Shown here: positions 30,919 to 37,996 of the stretch, one piece after another
Position numbering within the stretch: position 1 is the stretch's first letter
How the letters are laid out: the number at the start of each line of letters is the position of its first letter
Assembly (NCBI RefSeq): GCF_030398385.1
Contig: NZ_JAOAOQ010000015.1
Span: 1-64,000, forward strand
DNA from: Aquibium sp. ELW1220
GTDB taxonomy: Bacteria > Pseudomonadota > Alphaproteobacteria > Rhizobiales > Rhizobiaceae
Direction of reading: 5' to 3'
Length of the DNA: 64,000 nucleotides
Translations under genes and position numbers: made by a program
The notes under the pieces: generated by a model
What the model was told of the DNA's origin: nothing
The model's database searches: none
The model's input: only the letters and a program-made list of their open reading frames with translations

Positions 30919-31848
30919 CTACTCCGCCGTCGCCATGTCCGCCTGCACTTCCTTCAGCAGCCGCCGGCCCTCGCCCTGCTCGATGCGGGCGATGTCGTCC
31001 TGGTACTTGAGGATGACGCCGATGGTGTCGGAGACCGTCTCGGGATCGAGCGCGATCTTGTCGAGTTCCGTCAGCGCGCTCGCCCAGTCGATCGTCTCGG
31101 CCACACCCGGCACCTTGAACAGGTCGATCTCGCGCAGCTTCTGGATGAAGCGGACCAGTTCGGCGGAAAGCCGACGGTTGGCCTGCGGCACCTTGCGCGC
31201 GACGATCTCCAGCTCGCGCTCGGCATTCGGATAGTCGACCCAGTGATAGAGGCAGCGCCGTTTCAGCGCGTCGTGGATTTCCCGGGTTCGGTTGGTGGTG
31301 ATGATGACGATCGGCGGCTCGGCAGCCTTGATCGTCCCGAGTTCGGGCACCGTCACCTGGAAGTCGGAGAGAATCTCGAGCAGGAAGGCCTCGAAGGCCT
31401 CGTCGGTCCGGTCGAGTTCGTCGATCAGCAGCACCGGCGCGCGGCCGTCCTTTCCTTCAAGAGCCTCGAGGATGGGCCGGCGGATCAGGTATTTTTCCGA
31501 GAAGACGTTCTTCTCCATCCGGTCGCGGTCGGTCTGCCCGGCCGCCTCGTCCATCCGGATCTCGATCATCTGCGCGGCATAGTTCCACTCGTAGACCGCC
31601 GATGAGACGTCGAGGCCCTCATAGCACTGCAGGCGGATGAGCTTGCGGCCGAGCGCCTTTGCCAGCACCTTCGCGATCTCCGTCTTGCCGACGCCCGCCT
31701 CGCCTTCCAGGAAGAGCGGCCGCTTCATGCGCAAAGACAGGAAGAGCACGGTCGCCAGCGCCCTGTCCGCCACGTAGTCGGCGCTTTCGAGCAGCGCCAT
31801 CGTCTCGTCGATCGACTGCGGAAGCGCGTGGCTGGGTTCGTCGGACAT
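30919..31848 (-). CDS. MoxR-family AAA+ ATPase, CoxD-like
   Basis: A 309-residue AAA+ chaperone-like ATPase. Walker A is GEAGVGKTE (49-57), Walker B is VLLIDELDRTD, sensor 1 is IVIITTNRTRE, and the arginine finger region is HDALKRRCLYHW. The nearest family resemblance is CoxD, paired as usual with a VWA protein. The start at 31848 (MSDEPSHALPQSIDE) follows AGGAGACGGC. MoxR-VWA pairs mature metal centres or assemble complexes; a molybdenum hydroxylase is the best guess from the XdhC and MobA-like neighbours. Confidence 0.9.
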   Translation of the reverse strand: MSDEPSHALPQSIDETMALLESADYVADRALATVLFLSLRMKRPLFLEGEAGVGKTEIAKVLAKALGRKLIRLQCYEGLDVSSAVYEWNYAAQMIEIRMDEAAGQTDRDRMEKNVFSEKYLIRRPILEALEGKDGRAPVLLIDELDRTDEAFEAFLLEILSDFQVTVPELGTIKAAEPPIVIITTNRTREIHDALKRRCLYHWVDYPNAERELEIVARKVPQANRRLSAELVRFIQKLREIDLFKVPGVAETIDWASALTELDKIALDPETVSDTIGVILKYQDDIARIEQGEGRRLLKEVQADMATAE

Positions 31849-31880
31849 GCCGTCTCCTGGCTGTGATGTGTGGCCCCGCC

Positions 31881-32375
31881 TCAAAGGACGCGATAGGCGC
31901 GGCGATGATAGAGCAGAGCGGGCAGGTTATCGCCGACCCGCAATCCTGTCACGCGGCCGAACAGCACACGATGCGTGGCAAAGTCCTTCGCCTCGGTCAA
32001 TTCGCAATCGAAGACCGCAAGCGCCGTCTTCAGCGTCGGAGCGCCGGTGGAGATCGTGTCCCAGTCGTCCGCGACGAAGCGCGCCTCCGGCGGCTTGCCC
32101 GTCAGGCCGGCGAAGTCTGCCGACAGGCCCTGATGCTCGGCCGCCAGCGTGTTCAGCGCGAAGACGCCATTGTCCCGGAACATGTCGTTCTTCTGGTTCT
32201 CGCGATTGAGACAGACGAGGATGGTCGCAGGATCATCGGACACGGAACAGGCCGCGATGACGGTCACGCCGCGCCTGCCCGCGGGCCCCTCGGTCGTCAC
32301 CAGATGCACGGCACCGGCAAAATTCGCCATGGCTTCACGGTAGAAAGCCGGCTCGATCTCGTTCTTGTTCAACAC
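31881..32375 (-). CDS. Flavin reductase-like protein
   Basis: A 164-residue FMN-binding split-barrel protein of the flavin reductase family. Visible motifs: AMANFAGAVHLVTTEGPAGRRG-type opening, VTVIAACSVSDDPATILVCLN, DNGVFALNTLA and the late HRVLFGRVTGL. I set a GTG start at 32375 because no ATG lies at the proper place; a TTG at 32372 is equally possible, and the upstream ATG at 32462 would give an odd leader. It may supply reduced flavin to a partner oxygenase, not seen here. It heads the minus-strand cluster, 32 bases before the MoxR gene. Confidence 0.82.
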   Translation of the reverse strand: MLNKNEIEPAFYREAMANFAGAVHLVTTEGPAGRRGVTVIAACSVSDDPATILVCLNRENQKNDMFRDNGVFALNTLAAEHQGLSADFAGLTGKPPEARFVADDWDTISTGAPTLKTALAVFDCELTEAKDFATHRVLFGRVTGLRVGDNLPALLYHRRAYRVL

Positions 32376-32540
32376 CCGGCCATGCCTCTGCGCCCGTTTC
32401 CGACTTGCGCGCCAATATAGGGCCGGGCCGCAGGGCCACAAGCCGCTCGGTGTGCATTGCACATGAACGCTTCGTTCTTTACCAGTTGATCCGATCCAGG
32501 CCTTTCCGGCCTGTCCGAGGACCGGTCCGACCCGAACACG

Positions 32541-33614
32541 ATGCAGCAGGCAGCCTTCACAGCGCTGGTGATCCTGGCCATGGCCGGCGCCCAGATCGTG
32601 CCGGCCGGCGCTGCCGCGCTCGGCCTGGCCGCGCCCCTGTCGGGGTCGGCGGAGCTGCTAGGGCAGCAGATGCGAACCGGTGCCGAGGCAGCGGTCGCCG
32701 CGGCTGCCGACGGCAGCACCATCGAGATCGTCGACACGCAATGCTCGGCCGAAGGCGGCAGCACCGCGGCCGAGTTCTTCGTCGTGGCCGAAGTCGAGGC
32801 GGTGGCGGGCTTCCTCTGCATCGAGGCCATCGAGGCGGCGATGCCGATCCTGTCGAAGGCCGGCATCCCCGTCATCACGACGGGCGTGCGTGTCGCAAGC
32901 CTGACCGACCGTCGCGAGCGGACCGGCTGGCCGGTCTACCGGCTGGCGCCGCGTGCGGACGGCGAACTCGCCGCTGTCTCGCGCATCCTGACGGACCTCT
33001 GGCGCGACGACCTCTTCGCCATCGTCGACGACGGCACCATCTACGGCCGCGAACTGGCGGAAGGTTTCCGCCTCGCGGCCGAACAGGCCGGCCTGAAACC
33101 GGTCTTCACCGACACGTTCAGGCCGCAGCTCGAAAACCAGATCGCGCTCGCCGGGCGCCTGCGCAAATCGGGCGCGACCCATGTCTTTGCCGGTGGCGAC
33201 CGGTCCGACCTCGCCATTCTCGGCCGCGATGCACGGGAACTCGGCTACGACCTCGTCATCGCCGGTGGCGAAGCGCTGCGGGCGGCACCCGACGCCGTCG
33301 ACCTGGCGCCGGGAACACTGATGATCGCGCCGGCGGAATGGGCCGACCTGGCCGAAGCATCGGTGCTGGAGACGTTCGCCGGGCGCGAGGTGCTGCCGGC
33401 CGGCTACGTCCTTCCGACCTATGCGGCCGTCGAGATCGCGCTGCAGGCGTTGCAGCCGGCGGGAAACGGCCCCCGCCCGATCGCTGCCGCGCTGTCGGAG
33501 CAGACCTTCCAGACCGTTCTCGGCCCCGTCCGCTTCGACGAGAAGGGCGACTGGGCCGGCGAGCACTACCGGCTGTTCCGCTACGACGGCGGCGCCTTTC
33601 AACCGATGGACTGA
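32541..33614 (+). CDS. ABC transporter substrate-binding protein (branched-chain amino acid type)
   Basis: A 357-residue periplasmic binding protein of the Peripla_BP_6/LivJ type. A signal peptide occupies about residues 1-24 (ALVILAMAGAQIVPAGAAA). The domain begins at GLAAPLSGSAELLGQQMRTG, and cysteines in DTQCSAEGG and GFLCIEA may form a disulphide. No permease or ATPase gene is adjacent, so it is an orphan; it may serve a transporter encoded elsewhere or be a sensor-type binding protein. A P1-family peptidase follows after 6 bases, suggesting a link to peptide or amino-amide use. Confidence 0.85.
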   Translation: MQQAAFTALVILAMAGAQIVPAGAAALGLAAPLSGSAELLGQQMRTGAEAAVAAAADGSTIEIVDTQCSAEGGSTAAEFFVVAEVEAVAGFLCIEAIEAAMPILSKAGIPVITTGVRVASLTDRRERTGWPVYRLAPRADGELAAVSRILTDLWRDDLFAIVDDGTIYGRELAEGFRLAAEQAGLKPVFTDTFRPQLENQIALAGRLRKSGATHVFAGGDRSDLAILGRDARELGYDLVIAGGEALRAAPDAVDLAPGTLMIAPAEWADLAEASVLETFAGREVLPAGYVLPTYAAVEIALQALQPAGNGPRPIAAALSEQTFQTVLGPVRFDEKGDWAGEHYRLFRYDGGAFQPMD

Positions 33615-33620
33615 ACTCCC

Positions 33621-34637
33621 ATGGCATTCAGAGCGGGTACCCGCAATCTCCTGACCGACGTCGCCGGCCTGCGCGTGGGCAACACCGAGCACGCACGCAT
33701 CCGCTCGGGCGTCACCGTGGTGCTTTGCGACCAGCCGGCCGTCGCCGCGGTCCAGGTGCTCGGCGGCGCGCCGGGCACGCGCGAGACAGACCTGCTCGAG
33801 CCCCACAACGCGGTGGAAAAGGTCGACGCGATCGTTCTGTCGGGCGGATCCGCTTTCGGACTCGACTCGGCCTCGGGCGTCCAGGCCTTCCTGCGCGAGC
33901 GGGGCGTGGGCGTGAAGGTGCACGATCTGTCGATCCCGATCGTTCCCGCCGCGATCCTCTTTGACCTCGTCAACGGCGGCGACAAGGACTGGGGCCGCTA
34001 CCCGCCCTATCGCGACCTCGGTTACGAAGCGGCGGAGCGCGCGTCCGAGACCTTCGCCATCGGATCGTCCGGGGCCGGATACGGGGCCCTGACGGCCGGG
34101 CTCAAGGGCGGCCTGGGCTCCGCATCGGCGGTTCTCTCGAATGGCGTGACCGTGTCCGCGCTCGTCGCGGTCAATGCTGTCGGGTCGGTCACGGTCGGCG
34201 ACACGCCGCATTTCTGGGCAGCACCCTTCGAGATCGGCGACGAGTTCGGCGCATGCGGGATGCCGGCCTCGGCACCCGCCGACGCGACGGATGTGCGGCT
34301 GAAGTTCCGCAGCGGGAACTCGCCTGCCGCCAACACCACGATCGCGGTGATCGCCACCGACGCGGTGCTGACCAAGGCAGGCGCCAAGCGTCTGGCGATG
34401 TCGGCCCATGACGGCTTCGCCCGCGCGATCTGGCCGGCCCACACGCCGGCGGATGGCGATCTGGTCTTTGCGCTGGCCACCGGCGGCAGCGGCATCGTTC
34501 CCGAAGGCGACGCGACCATCGAACTGGGTGCGGCGGCTGCCGCCGCCATGGCGCGCGCGGTCGCCCGCGGCGTCTTCGCCGCCGAGCCGGCGGCCGGCGA
34601 CTTCTTTCCCGCCTGGCGGTCGCGCTGGCGGCGGTGA
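33621..34637 (+). CDS. P1 family peptidase (DmpA-like aminopeptidase)
   Basis: A 338-residue member of the DmpA/L-aminopeptidase family, N-terminal nucleophile hydrolases that self-cleave into two chains. It opens NLLTDVAGLRVGNTEHARIRSG, the family hallmark, and has SGGSAFGLDSASGVQAFL and NTTIAVIATDAVLTKAGA; the auto-cleavage site is expected before the small residue in the latter stretch, but I cannot fix it. It may cleave N-terminal residues or beta-peptides. The gene starts 6 bases after the binding-protein gene, so the two are likely co-transcribed. Confidence 0.9.
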   Translation: MAFRAGTRNLLTDVAGLRVGNTEHARIRSGVTVVLCDQPAVAAVQVLGGAPGTRETDLLEPHNAVEKVDAIVLSGGSAFGLDSASGVQAFLRERGVGVKVHDLSIPIVPAAILFDLVNGGDKDWGRYPPYRDLGYEAAERASETFAIGSSGAGYGALTAGLKGGLGSASAVLSNGVTVSALVAVNAVGSVTVGDTPHFWAAPFEIGDEFGACGMPASAPADATDVRLKFRSGNSPAANTTIAVIATDAVLTKAGAKRLAMSAHDGFARAIWPAHTPADGDLVFALATGGSGIVPEGDATIELGAAAAAAMARAVARGVFAAEPAAGDFFPAWRSRWRR

Positions 34638-34717
34638 CCGGCAGCAGCGATTTCGTATGGATCGGCGTGGCTGATCGGTGGCACAGTGCGGCGGGGCGAG
34701 GAATCGGGAGAAACGCC

Positions 34718-35446
34718 ATGATCCGCAAGCTTGCCGGAGCCGCCACCCTTGCTCTGTCGACAGTCTTCGCCAGCGTCCCAGCCATTGCGGGAAGCGTGGC
34801 GGAGTTGGAAATCCTCGGCTTCAGCGCCGATGCCTCGATTTTCGCCTTCGAGGAATACGGCATCCAGGACGGCTCCGGCTTTCCCTACGCCAACCGCTTC
34901 TACATCGACGTGGCGACCGACGGCTTCGTCTCCGGCACCCCCATCCGCATCCGCATCGACGACGAGAGCGCTGCGCTCCAGCAGGCCAGGGATCAGGCGA
35001 GCGCGCCGGGCCAGGCGATCGTCTCCGACGCGGAACTGGCGCAGAATCGCGGATACACGGCCGGGAGCAACGCCGTCACCGAACTTTCCGCAGACCCGTT
35101 CCGCATGGCGGTGAACCCCCGGCCCGTCATCCCGCCGATCGACGAGGCGGTCGAGTTCCGGATCGAGGAATACGCACTCGACGCGACCGAGTGCGAAAAT
35201 CTCGGTCCGACCATGGGGTTCCGGCTGCTCCGCATCGACCTGACGGCCGGCGGCACCGTCGCCCTGCTGCATGAGGATACCCGCGTCCCGTCCAGCCGCG
35301 GCTGTGCGCTCGGCTACCGGATGGGCGCGATCCAGACCATCCATCCGGACGGCGGCGCGCCATCCTTCGCCGTGCTGGTGGCGGTGCGATCCTTCGGCTT
35401 CGAGGGACCCGACTACCGCTGGATCGCGGTCACCGGGCGCCTGTGA
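34718..35446 (+). CDS. Secreted DUF2259 domain-containing protein
   Basis: A 242-residue predicted periplasmic protein. The start at 34718 follows GGGAGAAAC and opens a signal peptide (ATLALSTVFASVPAIAGS). The mature part matches DUF2259: LEILGFSADASIFAFEEYGIQDGSG at the start, and a second region beginning FRIEEYALDATECENLGP; the end is RSFGFEGPDYRWIAVTG. The repeated hydrophobic strand pattern suggests a beta-propeller-like or sandwich fold. The function is unknown. Its stop overlaps a possible GTG start of the next gene. Confidence 0.83.
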   Translation: MIRKLAGAATLALSTVFASVPAIAGSVAELEILGFSADASIFAFEEYGIQDGSGFPYANRFYIDVATDGFVSGTPIRIRIDDESAALQQARDQASAPGQAIVSDAELAQNRGYTAGSNAVTELSADPFRMAVNPRPVIPPIDEAVEFRIEEYALDATECENLGPTMGFRLLRIDLTAGGTVALLHEDTRVPSSRGCALGYRMGAIQTIHPDGGAPSFAVLVAVRSFGFEGPDYRWIAVTGRL

Positions 35447-35976
35447 GGGAAAGGCCTGCTCCCGGCGCATCCGCGCCGACGGCACGGGCGACGGGTGCGG
35501 ACCACCGCAGGTGGATGCGACCTGTCCTGCAGCTGTTCGCCGGTTCGTTCGCCTGGTCCCTCGCCATCGGCGCGTCATGCCTTGTCGCGCTGCTTTTGCG
35601 CGCCTGGCAGAACGAGGAGGCGCAGGCTGCGGTCGTCCTGCTCTTCGGGTCCGGCGCCCTTGTCGCCTACGCGCCCGCCATCCTTGTCGCGCATCGTCTC
35701 GGCGGGCGCCGGGCCGAAACGCGCTTCGCCGCCACGATGGTGCTGCTGGCCGGCGCCACCATCGCCGTGACGGCCTTCCTCTTCGGCCTGTGGTATCGCC
35801 TCTACTATGCGCACTGGCACGAGCCGGCTCTGAGCATCGGCTGGATCTTCCAGTTCGCCTTCACCATGGCCGGGGCGTGCTACCATTTCCTGGTGCTCGG
35901 ACTGCGGATGTATCTGCCGCTCGGCCTGCCGGCGCTGCTGGCGTTTTCCCTCGTTCAGGCAGGCCGCCGCCGTTGA
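35443..35976 (+). CDS. Small polytopic membrane protein of unknown function
   Basis: A 177-residue protein (from the GTG at 35443, overlapping the previous stop by 4 bases) or 153 residues (from the ATG at 35515). Four hydrophobic helices are visible: FAWSLAIGASCLVALLL, VVLLFGSGALVAYAPAILVA, TMVLLAGATIAVTAFLFGLW and FTMAGACYHFLVLGL, with short basic loops. No family recognised. The second start is safer because the first 24 residues look unstructured. It is 57 bases upstream of purB and on the same strand. Confidence 0.6.
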   Translation: MRERPAPGASAPTARATGADHRRWMRPVLQLFAGSFAWSLAIGASCLVALLLRAWQNEEAQAAVVLLFGSGALVAYAPAILVAHRLGGRRAETRFAATMVLLAGATIAVTAFLFGLWYRLYYAHWHEPALSIGWIFQFAFTMAGACYHFLVLGLRMYLPLGLPALLAFSLVQAGRRR

Positions 35977-36033
35977 GGCCCGCGGCAGCGTCTGCTAGGG
36001 GGTCCGCTTGGCTTTCCCGATGAGGACATACGC

Positions 36034-37341
36034 ATGATCCCGCGCTATTCGCGGCCCGAAATGGTCGCCATCTGGTCTCCCGAGACCAAGTTCCGCATCT
36101 GGTTCGAGATCGAGGCCCATGCCTGCGACGCACTCGCAGAACTGGGCGTGATCCCGCAGGACGCCGCGCGGACGATCTGGGAAAAGGGTGGCGCGGCGAC
36201 GTTCGACGTCGCGCGGATCGACGAGATCGAGGCCGTGACCAAGCACGACGTCATCGCCTTCCTGACCCATCTGGCGGAGTTCGTCGGTCCCGACTCGCGC
36301 TTCGTCCATCAGGGGATGACCTCGTCGGACGTTCTGGACACGACGCTGAACATCCAGCTCGTCCGCGCCAGCGACATCCTGATTGCCGACATGGACCGCC
36401 TGCTTGCCGCCTTGAAGAACCGGGCCCACGAGCACAAGGACACCGTGCGGATCGGCCGCTCGCACGGCATCCATGCCGAGCCGACGACCATGGGGCTGAC
36501 CTTCGCGCGCTTCTTTGCCGAAATGAGCCGCAACCGCGCCCGGCTGGTGAATGCGCGCGCGGAGATCGCCACCGGCGCCATCTCGGGCGCCGTCGGCACC
36601 TTCGCCAACATCGACCCTCGCGTCGAGGAGCATGTCTGCGCAAAGCTCGGCCTCCTTCCGGAACCGGTCTCCACGCAGGTCATCCCGCGCGACAGGCACG
36701 CCATGTTCTTCGCCACGCTCGGCGTCATCGCGTCCTCGATCGAAAACGTCGCCACCGAGATCCGTCACATGCAGCGCACCGAGGTGCTGGAGGCGGAGGA
36801 GTTCTTCTCGCCCGGCCAGAAGGGCTCGTCGGCCATGCCGCACAAGCGTAACCCGGTGCTGACAGAAAATCTCACCGGTCTCGCGCGGCTGGTGCGCATG
36901 GCCGTGGTTCCGGCGCTCGAGAACGTGACGCTCTGGCACGAGCGCGACATCTCGCACTCGAGCGTCGAGCGAGGCATCGGCCCCGACGCCACGATCACGC
37001 TTGACTTCGCGCTCAACCGGCTGGCGGGCGTCATCGAGAAGCTGGTGATCTACCCGGACAACATGCTGCGGAACATGAACAAGTTCCGCGGTCTGGTGCA
37101 TTCGCAGCGCGTTCTCCTGGCGCTGACCCAGGCGGGCGTCTCGCGGGAGGATGCCTACCGGCTCGTCCAGCGCAACGCCATGAAGGTCTGGGAACACGGC
37201 GCGGATTTCCTGGAGGAACTGCTGGCGGACGCGGAGGTGCGTGCCGCGCTGACGGAAGACGATCTGCGCGAGAAGTTCGACCTCGCCTACCACACCAAGC
37301 ACGTCGACACGATCTTCGCCCGGGTCTTCGGCGCGGCCTGA
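36034..37341 (+). CDS. purB: Adenylosuccinate lyase
   Basis: A 435-residue homotetrameric lyase acting twice in purine synthesis: SAICAR to AICAR plus fumarate, and adenylosuccinate to AMP plus fumarate. The fumarase/aspartase signature with the catalytic serine loop is SSAMPHKRNP (266-275); HQGMTSSDVLDT and RSHGIHAEPTT contribute active-site residues from the other subunits. It is of the 430-residue class. The start at 36034 begins MIPRYSRPEMVAIWSPE. In this window it stands apart from other pur genes. Confidence 0.96.
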   Translation: MIPRYSRPEMVAIWSPETKFRIWFEIEAHACDALAELGVIPQDAARTIWEKGGAATFDVARIDEIEAVTKHDVIAFLTHLAEFVGPDSRFVHQGMTSSDVLDTTLNIQLVRASDILIADMDRLLAALKNRAHEHKDTVRIGRSHGIHAEPTTMGLTFARFFAEMSRNRARLVNARAEIATGAISGAVGTFANIDPRVEEHVCAKLGLLPEPVSTQVIPRDRHAMFFATLGVIASSIENVATEIRHMQRTEVLEAEEFFSPGQKGSSAMPHKRNPVLTENLTGLARLVRMAVVPALENVTLWHERDISHSSVERGIGPDATITLDFALNRLAGVIEKLVIYPDNMLRNMNKFRGLVHSQRVLLALTQAGVSREDAYRLVQRNAMKVWEHGADFLEELLADAEVRAALTEDDLREKFDLAYHTKHVDTIFARVFGAA

Positions 37342-37373
37342 CCCGGAACGTCCGCGCACCGTCGGCGTTCTTG

Positions 37374-37394
37374 CTCCGCCAGGACATGGCGGAG
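37374..37394 (+). promoter_or_regulatory. Hairpin covering a ribosome-binding site
   Basis: CTCCGCC (37374-37380) and GGCGGAG (37388-37394) form a perfect 7-bp stem with a 7-base loop. The right arm contains the GGAG Shine-Dalgarno of the small ORF starting at 37400, so folding would block translation. This is a direct sequence observation; temperature or ligand control is only a possibility. Confidence 0.5.
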
Positions 37395-37399
37395 TGAAG

Positions 37400-37579
37400 A
37401 TGATGGCCAAGCAGGATTTCGGGTTCGACGACAGGCGCCGGCAGGGCATCACCAGGTATATCGTCTGGACGATCGTGGCCTGCCTTGCGCTCGGCGCCTT
37501 TCTCTATGCGGACGGCGCGTTCGACGAGATCCTCGCAGAGACGACCGGCACGCCCGCCGAGCCCGCAGCCGGCGGCTGA
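37400..37579 (+). CDS. Small single-pass membrane protein
   Basis: A 59-residue protein with one membrane helix (IVWTIVACLALGAFLYA) after a basic, aromatic N-terminus (FGFDDRRRQGITRY) and an acidic, proline/glycine-rich tail. The ATG at 37400 is 5 bases after GGAG; 37403 is also an ATG. A GTG at 37394 is less likely as it overlaps the ribosome-binding site. No family recognised. Moderate confidence that it is translated. Confidence 0.55.
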   Translation: MMAKQDFGFDDRRRQGITRYIVWTIVACLALGAFLYADGAFDEILAETTGTPAEPAAGG

Positions 37580-37619
37580 AGCGCTGCGGCCGGGCAGACC
37601 GGGGCGCCCTTCCCTCATT

Positions 37620-37664
37620 ACCGTTCATTCACCTTCAGTCGAAGATGAACGCCAGCTGAACGGT
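37620..37664 (+). promoter_or_regulatory. Two competing inverted repeats with TGAAC/GTTCA motifs
   Basis: ACCGTTCA (37620-37627) pairs perfectly with TGAACGGT (37657-37664), while the overlapping CGTTCAT (37622-37628) pairs perfectly with ATGAACG (37645-37651). The two stems share the left arm and exclude each other. They could be tandem operator half-sites or an RNA switch in front of the 46-residue ORF. Confidence 0.45.
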
Positions 37665-37762
37665 GGCCTCAGCCTTTGTTCAAGCTTGCTGTGCCAAAAA
37701 ACTCACAGACGGTCGAAACCCTTCGGTGTCTAACGCGTTTATCGGCCAAGGAGAACGATGCC

Positions 37763-37903
37763 ATGCTGATCACGATGCTTGCTGCGGCCATGACCATTGC
37801 CATGCTGATTGCGACTGCGTTCGGCTTCTACGAGGAAGCGCAGCGCGCGCGGCAGGACGTCCGTGCGACCCGCCGGAACCCGTTTGCGAACATGCGCCGC
37901 TGA
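37763..37903 (+). CDS. Small hydrophobic protein
   Basis: A 46-residue protein: one membrane helix (LITMLAAAMTIAMLIATAFGF) followed by a short basic tail rich in Arg. AAGGAGA precedes the ATG at 37763 by about 8 bases, a strong ribosome-binding site. It is followed by a rho-independent terminator at 37946-37977, which supports a real short transcript. No family recognised. Confidence 0.55.
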   Translation: MLITMLAAAMTIAMLIATAFGFYEEAQRARQDVRATRRNPFANMRR

Positions 37904-37945
37904 AATTACCAAGAACGACCCTGGGCCTGACCTCCCAAAGCAGAT

Positions 37946-37977
37946 CGGCCGCCTCTCTGGGCGGCCGTTTCTGTTTT
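37946..37977 (+). terminator. Rho-independent terminator
   Basis: CGGCCGCC (37946-37953) and GGCGGCCG (37960-37967) form a GC-rich 8-bp stem, followed by TTTCTGTTTT. It ends the transcript of the small ORF at 37763-37903. The reverse direction lacks a T-run, though the hairpin lies just beyond the gyrA stop and may help there too. Confidence 0.75.
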
Positions 37978-37996
37978 GAAGCCCGGGCTGCCCGGC

